Shown here: positions 55,556 to 64,000 of the stretch, piece after piece
How the letters are laid out: each line of letters begins with the position of its first letter
How positions within the stretch are numbered: the stretch's first letter is position 1
NCBI GenBank assembly: GCA_036365515.1
Contig: CM070874.1
Coordinates: 243,728,430 to 243,792,429 of the forward strand
Source: Torymus aiolomorphi
Lineage: Eukaryota; Arthropoda; Insecta; Hymenoptera; Torymidae
Length of the DNA: 64,000 nucleotides
Direction: 5' to 3'
Translations under genes and position numbers: made by a program
Notes under the pieces: model-generated
Databases searched by the model: none
Seen by the model: only the letters and a program-made list of their open reading frames with translations
What the model was told of the DNA's origin: nothing

Positions 55556-55990
55556 TCGATCTAACGTGGAATATGAAGACATTATTACTTAAATATTTCA
55601 CGAAATGTTTCTCCGAAAGATTACTGTAATGTATTGAGTTATATTTTTTCGGAATATCTCTGAAATAGTTCAGAAACATTTGAAGAAAGATTGAAAAATA
55701 ATTCTTTAATCTAACGTGGAATACCAAGACATTATTACTGAAATATTTCATGACATGTTTCTCCGTAATATTTTTCTAATCATTCACCGGACCATTTATT
55801 GCAATATTTCCAGAATATTTTATAAACGTCTCCTAAAATATTAGAAAATACATTTTTAATCAGGCAAGGAACATTGCAAAAATATTATAGTAATATTTCA
55901 TGAAATGTTCCTGTGTAACATTACTGCAATGTATCGCCTTATATTTTTCCGGTATATCGCAGAAATGCGATATATTTAAAAAAATTTTCA
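55556..55990. repeat. ATATTTC-rich repeat, right part
   Basis: Continuation of 48450-49085 after the hAT-like insertion, with two more units of the same type (AATCTAACGTGGAATATGAA, then ACGTGGAATACCAAGAC). Confidence 0.6.
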
Positions 55991-57120
55991 AAGTTTAGAT
56001 CTCAGAGACACAGCGCTCAAAAAATTTGAGGAAGTCCTTAAAATTTTTTTTATTATCTGTTAATCCTTTGTTTTTAAATGTATGGGCCCTATAAACAGGA
56101 AAAAGTAAAAAAAACACACAAATAACTGTCATATGCTGTTCTGTCAAAGTTAATACATACACAAATAGTTGTATTCGCATGATCTATGAGTGGTATATTT
56201 TTCATTCTAGTTATTACAAGAAAATATTCACATTGAGGAATAACAAATATTCCCATTTAAGTTGACAGCTCACGGTAACAGAAAATGAATTAATAGCAAT
56301 AAAAAGCATATCTGTAAAATTGACTCTCGTGCTTTTAAAAACTTTCATGCTAAAATTTGTTGTTTCATCTTTTTCTACCTGCTGTAATATTATATATTTT
56401 AACACATAAAATATATCTGTATTGTGTAAGTATAGTAACTAAATTTATTGGTCCTCACAACTTGAACAATAGACAACCAATTAGTTTCCTTATTTTATAT
56501 TGCAGTGCCAAATAGGCTTCATAAAATACTTTCCTTTAAAACAAATGGAAAAAGGAAAAAACATTCTTTGATATTATGAATCTAACAATTCATTTAAAAA
56601 AATATCAATTACTGTCCTTAAATATTGAATGAATTTGAATAATAAAATTGGATGTAACTAATTACAGGCACATCTGTCATAAGAAATATTTTTCTAACTA
56701 TACTAACTTTATTTCATATCTATAATGTAATCTATACAACACATATTCTATAAATAAAAATACTGAGAATATATCTGTACAATAAGAAAACTGTAGGTTT
56801 ATTTAATCTGATAAACTCACTTGTTAACCACAGTCAGTTGTCAAATTTTTCCCATAACTTACTGTCATAACAGTAAGATATATTTCACTGAAAGTGTGAT
56901 CGTTAAACATTACACGAAGCTTTCAGGTAGATAAGTATCACATGCCATATTCCAGAAACTATTACCGGAACCTTCCACTAAAGGCAACTGAAAAATTCCA
57001 GTAAGCTTAAGGGAAGGTTACAAAACAGTTTCGTGAATCATTCCCGGGATATATTGCATTAAACATTAAGAAAACCTTTCTTGAAAAATTACGGTAAACA
57101 TTACTGAAATATTTTCGAAA
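55991..57120. other. AT-rich sequence, no gene recognised
   Basis: Small ORFs (55995-56180, 56214-56405, both minus) show no domain. 56880-57110 resembles part of 61540-61700 in style (AAAATTCCAGTAAGCTTAAG), probably old repeat. Confidence 0.45.
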
Positions 57121-57127
57121 TCGGTGT

Positions 57128-58435
57128 TTAGAAATTTTTTGTTATTAAAAAGTTATTAAAAAAAATTATTAATTATAATTATTAAAAAAAAAATTGTAAT
57201 GTCGATAAGTAGGAATCTGCAGTTTTGTCATTTCGATGCAATTTTTCAATGAGTCTATCTCATAATCGTACTAATAGAATCTCTAAAAAAATTCTGAGTA
57301 CTGTATTTGCATATAGAAAGGACGTGAAAATTGTGTTTTTCCAAATAAGTGTATAAAAATTAAATTATTAAGGGGGCTAGACACCTTTTTTCTCTGAAAT
57401 AAGAAATCACATTTTAATACATAAATGTAAACTAATTATTTCATACTTTTTACATATAAAAGTGGGTATATTTACCTTACCTTAAAACTTTCTCCGATGG
57501 GCCTTTTATATGGTCCAGAACCATAGTCATCGATGAAACAAGTTTTTTCACTAACCGTAAGCTTTGAAATTTTCCTGTGGATGGATTGACTCCAGATTTG
57601 AACTAAATTACTCCTGAATAGTATAATACTCATATGAGTGTAGGGATTTTTGATCTAATGAAAAAAAAAAATTGTGCTTTTTTTCAAGAGTTTTTTTTTT
57701 AATTTTTTAAAATTTTTTATATTTTTTCATAATTTTTCTGATGTAAAAATTTTTTCCGACATTTAATCCTAAATCCCTACACTCATATGAGAATTATACT
57801 ATTTAGGAGTAATTTAGTTCAAATCTGAAGTCAATCCATCCACAGCAAAATTTCAAAGCTTACGGTTAGTGAAAAAACTTGTTTCATCGATGACTATGGT
57901 TCTGGACCATATAAAAGGCCCATCGGAGAAAGTTTTAAGGTAAGGTAAATATACCCGCTTTTATATGTAAAAAGTATGAAATAATTAGTTTACATTTATG
58001 TATTAAAATGTGACTTCTTATTTCAGAGAAAAAAGGTGTCTAGCGCTCTTAAATAATCAAATTGGCTTAATTTTGGATTCCAGATAGCCTAAGAAAAGGA
58101 ATTTAATGAAAAATATATAGTAACATTTTTTCTGTTATAGCTTATCAAGTCTTCGATTTGAAAGGTCTAAATTCTTAAGGCCAAGTGGAGTCTCAAATCA
58201 ACCCAATTTCATTATTCAATAAATTAACTTTCAAACATTCATTTGGAAAAACACAATTTTGACGTCCTTCCTATATTTAAATTCTGTTCTCAGATTTTTT
58301 TTAGCGATTTTATAAGTACTATCATGAGATATACTCGTTGAAAAATTGCATCAATATGTCAAAAATACAGATACCTACTTATCGACATTACAATTTTTTT
58401 TCAATTAAAAAATTTCTAAACAGTTTTTTGGAAAA
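57128..58435. mobile_element. Outer foldback element containing an inner foldback
   Basis: 57128-57350 (GTAATGTCGATAAGTAGG, GAATTCTGAGTACTG-like, GGACGTGAAAATTGTG) is mirrored at 58230-58435 (CACAATTTTGACGTCC, CCTACTTATCGACATTAC). The loop contains the TTAA-flanked element 57372-58048. Non-coding. A partial direct copy of the right arm continues at about 58436-58540. Confidence 0.65.
57372..58048. mobile_element. Inner foldback element with TTAA duplications (piggyBac-like MITE)
   Basis: Arms of about 290 bp (57372-57660 and 57757-58048) are near-perfect reverse complements; termini GGGGGCTAGACACC and GAGCGCTAGACACC. TTAA flanks both ends (57368-57371 and 58049-58052), the piggyBac target. 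No transposase. Inner loop is AT-rich. Confidence 0.7.
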
Positions 58436-58555
58436 ACACAATTATGAGGCCCACCGTATATTTAAATACTATACTCAGAATTCTTTTTTAAGCAATTAGT
58501 ATTTTCATAAATTATTTAATGAACATAATGAAATACTAAGTATAAAAAAATGTTT

Positions 58556-58556
58556 C

Positions 58557-58621
<65 letters not shown>
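58556..58621. repeat. (ATT)n microsatellite
   Basis: About 22 uninterrupted trinucleotide units. Confidence 0.95.
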
Positions 58622-58623
<2 letters not shown>

Positions 58624-58904
58624 AAATGTTTATTCTTATTATAATTTTTTATTTATTTTTTTTTATAAAAACATGTTTATTCAGAGTAATAATTCAAGTT
58701 AATATTTTCTTTATTTAGAAAAATATATTCAGTATACTGATTTGATTTCTACCTTGCCGGCACTATATTCTTTTAATTTATCGAATTAAATAAATAATTT
58801 TTGTAAACCATTAATATTTTAAATAAAAAAAAATAATCAAAATAATAACAATTGAATAATCGTGGAACGTGCATCTGATATAGATGAAAATGTCCGAACT
58901 CCTT

Positions 58905-58980
58905 CAAGCGAGCGATAGCGTAACGGATAGCGTGCGTGTGTTGTAACCCAAGGGTCGTGGGTTCGATTCCCGGTGAGGTA
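58905..58980 (+). repeat. tRNA-like sequence (possible SINE head)
   Basis: A-box-like TAGCGTAACGG and a perfect B box GGTTCGATTCC about 45 nt apart, followed by an A/T-rich run. The T-arm pairs, but the acceptor stem does not close, so a functional tRNA is unlikely. A tRNA-derived SINE head or pseudogene fits. Confidence 0.45.
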
Positions 58981-59107
58981 AAAAAATTTTATGTAAAATT
59001 TTTTCTGCGATTGTAAAATGGCGATTAATATTATAGAAATAAGTTCTAAAGAATATGCGAGAAATGTAATACTTAGAGATAATTTCTAATATTTATATCT
59101 TTAACTT

Positions 59108-60070
59108 CCCACATAGCATGAAATATTCCAAAGAAATATGACATGTAATATTTCAAAGTAATTGATACATGTAATATATTTGAAATATTAAAGTAATATT
59201 ACATGAAACATATAACAAACATTTATTTGAAATATTTCTGAAATATTGATATAATATTTATTGTAATATTTCCTGAAATATTACGTCAAATACTTTCCAT
59301 AATATTTTATGGAATATTTCAAAAATATTACAACAATATTGATTGAAATATTCGTCTAATTTTTTTAAACATTTCACGAAATATTTCTGTAATATACTTG
59401 CAATATTACAAGGAATATTGTTGCGTAATATTGCCGTAACATTTCAGTGAAATATTTCATGGAATATTTCAGAAATATTACCTGAAATATTTCATTAAAC
59501 GTTTCGGAAATAATTCTGAAATATTTCATGAAATATTGCAGGATCATTTGAAATAAAAATGGGTAATATTATAGAAACATTTCAGAAATATTACATGAAA
59601 TATTTCATAAATCGTTTTGCTAATAATTCGGAAATATTTCATGGAATATTGCAGGATTATTTGAAATCCGAATGTGTAATATTATAACAATATTTCAGAA
59701 ATATTTCATGAAATATTTCATGAATCGTTTCTGAAATAATTCAGAAATATTTCATGAAATATTGCTGGATCATACAAAATCAAAGTGTGTAATATTACAG
59801 AAATATTTCAGAAATATTACATGAAATATTGCTGGATCATAGAAAATCAAAGTGTGTAATATTACAGAAATATTTCAGAAATATTACATGAAACATTTCT
59901 GAGAACATTACTGAATTATTTCAGTAATATTTCAAGTAATATTTTAAATTCATATCCTAGGCGGACATAACAATATTTCAGTAATATTTCATAGAAATAG
60001 CTCTGTAATATTCCGAATCTTAACCTGCAATATTACAGAAATATTACAGAAATATTTCATGCTATGTGGG
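59108..60070. mobile_element. MITE-like element built from ATATTTC repeats
   Basis: The left end CCCACATAGCATGAAATATT at 59108 is perfectly mirrored by the right end at 60070. The interior consists almost entirely of variants of AATATTTCAGAAATATTACA. No ORF and no clear target duplication. Related to the repeat hosting the gypsy and hAT-like insertions. Confidence 0.65.
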
Positions 60071-60129
60071 ATATCGCATTCAAAATAGTCTATCAATTTC
60101 AAGCTGATACTTGAAGTCGTCATTGAGAA

Positions 60130-60856
60130 TTTACGATTTTGAAAAAAAACGTAAAAAAATTTTAACTTTAAATATCTCTAAAAATCATGAGACAATTATT
60201 TTACGTAAAGAACTTATACGGTAATATATAAACTCTACATCTCAACAAAATTTCAACATTATTAAACTAATTTTTGTTTTCTCTAGTTAACATGCGACAA
60301 AGAAATTGACTTCGTAAAATACGAAAATTTTCAAAATCAAATATCTCAAAAAGTAGTCATACGATCTAGAGCCGTTCTCGGGAAATTACGATTTGAAAAT
60401 TTTACTCCCGTAATCGTTGGACATACAAAACTCATTTTTTTTATATTTCAATTTTTTTCTTAAAAACTAGTAGACAAAATGGGTTCAAATTTTTACAGCT
60501 TATAGCTATTTATATTCTGCATTATAAGATTGACCGTTTAGTTTAGAATTTATAAGCTTTTTTAAAAAAAACACGGTTTTGTTCATAACAAAAGAACTGT
60601 GAGAGCTAGAGAAATTTTTTTTTGGAAAATATAGGTATTTTAATGCTCTTTCGAATGCTATCGATTCGATTCAAATATCTTGATATTATCATTAAAAAAA
60701 AGCAAAAATCAATTTTGAGAAAATTGAAAATTCGGAATAAAACAAAAACGCATCAGCGAGTCAAAAAACGAATTTTGGCCCGCTATCACACAAAGAAAAC
60801 AAAAAAAATGAGACCTGTCCGGCTAAAATCGATCGAGTAGAAGGTAAGATCCAGGC
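60130..60856. repeat. Interspersed repeat, copy 1, 5' of a CA tract
   Basis: Shares with 62700-63330 the phrases GTTCTCGGGAAATTACGATT, ACTCCCGTAATCGTTGGACA and AAAATGAGACCTGTCCGGCT; ends at the CA tract. A third fragment is at about 43480-43620. Lys-rich ORF 60622-60840 is a translation of this repeat. Confidence 0.6.
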
Positions 60857-61003
60857 ACACACACACACGCATGCGCACACGCACACGCACACGTACACGC
60901 ACACCCACACACGCACGCACACACACACACACATACAAACACGCACGCACGCACGCACGCACGCACACATACATACACACACACGCACGCACGCACATCC
61001 ATA
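60857..61003. repeat. CA-rich microsatellite with CGCA interruptions
   Basis: Irregular (CA)n/(CGCA)n. His/Thr and Cys/Val ORFs on both strands are artefacts. Confidence 0.95.
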
Positions 61004-62138
61004 CAGTCATTATTCGAAAACCATGTATTTTGATTCCTAACACCTCAAAAAACAATTATAACATGTTTTTACAACAACTCAAAAAATTAGATAACATTTA
61101 TCATTCTTTATTAATTTAAGTGAGAATGGAAAGTTGGAGAGGGGAAAGTGGATGGTGGTGGGGGTAAAAGAAGAGAAGATGGTATGGGGATATGTAAGGA
61201 GGTGTATCGCGGGTTTCATTTCAGTCCCTGAAGAGGAGCCGGAGCGGGCTCAAAACGTTGGGCAATTTGGTGGTGGGTGGCAGTCAGATCGTCCTTTGCT
61301 AACAAAGTTTTTTCCAGGTTTTAATTAAGTTTTTATTTCAGATCCTGCGGGGGTGATTATAAACAAGGGCAATCTGACTGCCATAAATATTGATTATTTT
61401 AATTTAATTTGTAAGACTGTAAGACCGATGGAAAAATTCTTATCAGTTGATAGTAAATTGCAGTCGACATAAGTAATATTTTTAATAATAACTCAAAAAA
61501 TTACTATCACAAAGCTTCTTCTAGGAGGAAGCAAAATTCCAACTATGCGATTCCGTAACATTCCATAAAAGCTTTTAAAAGCTTTTTGGAACTTCCCATG
61601 AAATATTCTAATGAGCGATACTGGAATCTTTCACGAAAGATAACTAGAAATGTCAAAGTAAGCCCACTGAAAGATTGAACTGGAACATTGATTGCAAATC
61701 TTCCAAAAAACTTTTGAGCAAGATTGATGAATACTTCCAGATCCGAAATCAGTGTAAGAGGGACTGTTAGAATTTCCTCCTCCCTGCAATCATGCGATGG
61801 AGGAAAAACGGATAAAAATTCGTATTGTGACCAAAATAATTTTTGGTAACTATTATATTTTTGACATTTTTTCTTTTTTTGAATTTGTAAAATTTATAAA
61901 TCATAATAATATTTTAGTAAATGTCTGATGAGGGTGACATTGTTCACCGTAACATCAAAAAACACACACGTAGTAAGTTATTTCTTATACCCCTGCCTCG
62001 GGAAGATCGAAAGACACCCACACAGTAAATATTATTATACTAACCGAGGGATAAATTCATACAATAACACATATAGTGTTATTACATCATTATAATTTAT
62101 GAAATAAAAATATAAGATATTTATAAGAAAAATAAATT
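61004..62138. other. Non-coding sequence with hammerhead-like scraps
   Basis: No gene recognised. 61225-61262 has CCTGAAGAGGAGCCGGAGCG then GGGCTCAAAACG, resembling a decayed minimal hammerhead. GGCAGTCAGATCG (61277) and CAATCTGACTGCC (about 61369) are an inverted pair. 61923-61965 has GTCTGATGAGGGTGACATTG then TTCACCGTAACATCA, which shares the first helix pairing of the 62341 ribozyme. Confidence 0.4.
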
Positions 62139-62561
62139 CTTTTTTGATTTTTAGTAGCTTGAGTCAACTCGATTTAAAAAATTTTTATTCTTATAATTAT
62201 TTGCAAAGCGAAACAATTCCCCCCTTTCAAACATTAGCGACTGAGTAAATATGTCGTTTTACCACCAGATGGAGTATCATTTCTCGGAATGAGAAATAAC
62301 ATTCTATACTTATAAGTAAGCTGCACAAACACCTTGCGGCAGGTGTCTGATGACGGCTACTGGATCATCACTGATGAGTCCAATCCAGTAGCCAGGACGA
62401 AACACCTTCTTATTTTGTATGCTCGGGACATTCACCAGATCCGGTGGACGAGAGCAGAAAGAAAGATAATTTCTTTTTTTATTTTTAGTAGCTTGCGTCA
62501 ACTCGATTTAAAAAATTTTATTCTTATAACTATTTGCAAAGCGAAACAATTCCCCCCTTTC
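62139..62561 (+). repeat. Direct repeats (about 90 bp) 334 bp apart framing the hammerhead motif
   Basis: TTAGTAGCTTGAGTCAACTC to AAGCGAAACAATTCCCCCC (about 62139-62228) recurs as 62472-62561 with few differences. The offset is 334 bp. The ribozyme motif lies in the single unit between them. The pattern is what one tandem unit plus a partial second unit, or a pair of short LTR-like repeats, would leave. Confidence 0.75.
62341..62407 (+). ncRNA. Hammerhead ribozyme, type III, complete core
   Basis: A self-cleaving RNA motif. Helix III is AGGTGT (62341-62346) with ACACCT (62402-62407), 6 bp. Cleavage triplet GTC is 62345-62347. Helix I is TGATGA (62348-62353) with TCATCA (62365-62370). Core CTGATGA is 62371-62377. 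Helix II is GTCC (62378-62381) with GGAC (62395-62398). Core GAAA is 62399-62402. All invariant positions, including the A15.1-U16.1 pair and G10.1-C11.1, are met. Loop I (GGCTACTGGA, 62355-62364) and loop II (TCCAGTAGCC, 62384-62393) are perfect 10-nt complements, permitting either a kissing interaction or a competing hairpin. A second ACACCT at 62329-62334 can also pair with AGGTGT. It is not in a coding gene. Activity is untested. Confidence 0.85.
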
Positions 62562-62608
62562 TATAATTAAATTCATTTATAAAAGTTAAAAAGTATTAAT
62601 TTTAAAAT

Positions 62609-62640
62609 TTTTTTCTTTATTTATTTATTTATTTATTTAG
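62609..62640. repeat. (TTTA)n microsatellite
   Basis: About six to seven units. Confidence 0.85.
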
Positions 62641-62699
62641 ATCAACGATCAAGAATGCCCTAGATTAAACATAATATATACATATATAACATCACTAGG

Positions 62700-63330
62700 G
62701 GATTATAAGCTTTTTAAAAAAAAACACGTTTTTGTTTCTTTTATAACTCAATTTTTTTTTCATTTTTCAATTTTTAGGTTTCTGTTACTAACAAAATAAC
62801 CGTGATAGCTAGAAAATGTTTTCTTTTTAGAAAATATAGGTATTTTAATTCTCTTTCGAATGCTACCCATACCATTCGAATACTTAGAGCTGTTCTCGAG
62901 AAATTACGATTTAAAAAAAAACGAAAAAATTTCAACCTCAAATATCTCTTAAATTTATTAACCAATCATATTTCCCAAAGAACTCGGCTAAGAACTATCA
63001 AGAATCTACCTCTACAATGAATTTTGAAGCAAATAAGACAATTTTACTCCCGTAATCGTTTGACATATAAAACTCATTTTTTTCATTTTTCAGTTTTTAC
63101 GTTTTTCTTAATAACAAAAGAACAGTGATAGCTACAAAAATAATTTTTTTAGAAAATATAGGTTTTTTTATTCTCCTTCGAATGCTACCCATCCGGTTTA
63201 AATACATAAAGCCGTTCTCGAGGAATTACGATTTGAAAAAAAGGTTAAAAAAATTTTAAACTCAAATATCTAAACGAAAAAAATGAGACCTGCCCGGTTA
63301 AAGTCGACCGAGTAGAAACTGAGATCCAAG
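62700..63330. repeat. Interspersed repeat, copy 2, 5' of a CA tract
   Basis: Partner of 60130-60856, with internal partial duplication (GAATGCTACCCAT at about 62860 and 63181; CGTAATCGTTTGACATA near 63051). Ends TGAGACCTGCCCGGTTAAAG then the CA tract. Confidence 0.6.
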
Positions 63331-63333
63331 CGT

Positions 63334-63567
<234 letters not shown>

Positions 63568-63654
63568 TTCTAGGAAACCCTGCAGGATTTCTTACCGGAA
63601 CTCCGGTAGTAAATTTGATGTATAATTATTAAGTATGATAAGACCGACAGATTT

Positions 63655-63775
63655 GCAGTAGCGCAGTTGAGACCCCGGTTGATGACTGCGGCTAAGCAGC
63701 ATTGGGGAGCGGCCACTACTTGGATGGGTAACAGCGCTTTTCTCTGGGACTACCTCGTGTGATCGATTAGGTTTT
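63655..63775 (+). repeat. 5S rRNA-derived sequence (SINE3-like head or pseudogene)
   Basis: GGCTAAGCAGCATTGGGGAG and GGCCACTACTTGGATGGGTA match the internal control region of animal 5S rRNA (A-box, intermediate element and C-box), followed by a diverged 3' half ending near CCTCGTGTGATCGA. The 5' third does not match a normal 5S gene start and the ends do not pair, so it is not a functional 5S gene. Confidence 0.65.
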
Positions 63776-64000
63776 GAACGCCCTCTGGCAAATTGAGCAG
63801 AAGGTGTCAATAAATACAGTTTCGGTGTCTACCTAGACATCCAAACTCAAATAAGCCAATACACCATCCATCACGGGGCGGGATTTCCTAATTAGGATTT
63901 ATCCTACGAGGATTGTCTAGAAGTTATCCCCACCCCATGGGCATAGCACTGGGCGAATTCGGGATGGATTAGATAGGTAAAAATATTTAGGTAGAAGAGA
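63776..64000. other. Sequence after the 5S-like block, no gene recognised
   Basis: Moderate GC content. If the 5S-like block is a SINE head, the SINE body would lie here. No poly-A or tandem tail is visible before the window ends. Confidence 0.35.

Noticed and set aside
58905..58980. Functional tRNA gene
   Set aside because: A and B boxes are present but the acceptor stem does not pair and no convincing anticodon arm closes; kept only as tRNA-like.
61134..61328. ORF MERGKWMVVGVKEEKMVW
   Set aside because: A G-rich low-complexity stretch with no domain; the notable feature there is the CTGAAGA hairpin.
62334..62570. ORF across the ribozyme
   Set aside because: No domain; it is open by chance across structured RNA sequence and an AT-rich repeat.
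63655..63775. Functional 5S rRNA gene
   Set aside because: Only the internal control region matches well; 5' and 3' ends are diverged.

Overview
This window looks like an AT-rich, gene-poor stretch of an arthropod nuclear genome, most likely an insect. The evidence is the company of elements (mariner, BEL/Pao, Ty3/gypsy, Polinton/adintovirus-like remnants, long satellites, CA microsatellites) plus two exons of a regucalcin-like (SMP-30) host gene separated by a GT-AG intron of 83 bp. Nothing in it is prokaryotic. Almost all coding sequence belongs to mobile elements, and much of it is broken. Species and order cannot be fixed from sequence alone; a hymenopteran would fit but is only a guess.

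Layout. 1-5 kb: decayed copia gag on the minus strand, a minisatellite and a possible Helitron scrap. 5-8 kb: a small MITE, then an intact mariner sitting inside a long-TIR element. 8-18 kb: no genes; a satellite of about 169 bp (10.7-14.2 kb) with two monomer types, then several larger tandem duplications. 18-33 kb: nested DNA transposons. An element with TIRs of about 590 bp (19017-33092) contains a second related element (20011-23553, 4-bp duplication TATT) and a BEL/Pao retrotransposon (25512-32671); the BEL element is itself hit by a second mariner exactly inside its YVDD reverse-transcriptase motif. 33-41 kb: two broken copies of a Polinton/adintovirus-like element, head to head and transcribed outward, with integrase plus chromodomain, capsid-type genes and an adenain-like protease; a palindromic foldback element splits one integrase. 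41-43 kb: an 87-bp repeat array and the last two regucalcin-like exons. 43.8-48.4 kb: a gypsy element with 195-bp LTRs and a 5-bp duplication, damaged (YLDN in place of YLDD). 49-55.5 kb: a hAT-like repeat carrying a 92-bp satellite in opposite orientations on the two sides of an intact wide-spaced Tc1/mariner-type transposon whose TIRs of about 640 bp are full of AGGTCA half-sites. 55.5-64 kb: foldback and MITE repeats, microsatellites, tRNA-like and 5S-rRNA-derived sequences.

The most interesting item is a complete type III hammerhead ribozyme motif at 62341-62407. Every conserved core nucleotide and all three helices are present, the two loops are complementary over 10 nt, and the motif lies in a unit framed by direct repeats 334 bp apart. 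This is the layout expected of hammerhead satellite or retrozyme-like RNAs.

The three single-ORF transposase genes (two mariner, one Tc1-like) look intact. The BEL, gypsy, copia, Sola-like and Polinton genes all carry stops, frameshifts or deletions. Coordinates of repeat edges were read by eye and may be off by a few bases; similarity levels are impressions unless counts are given.
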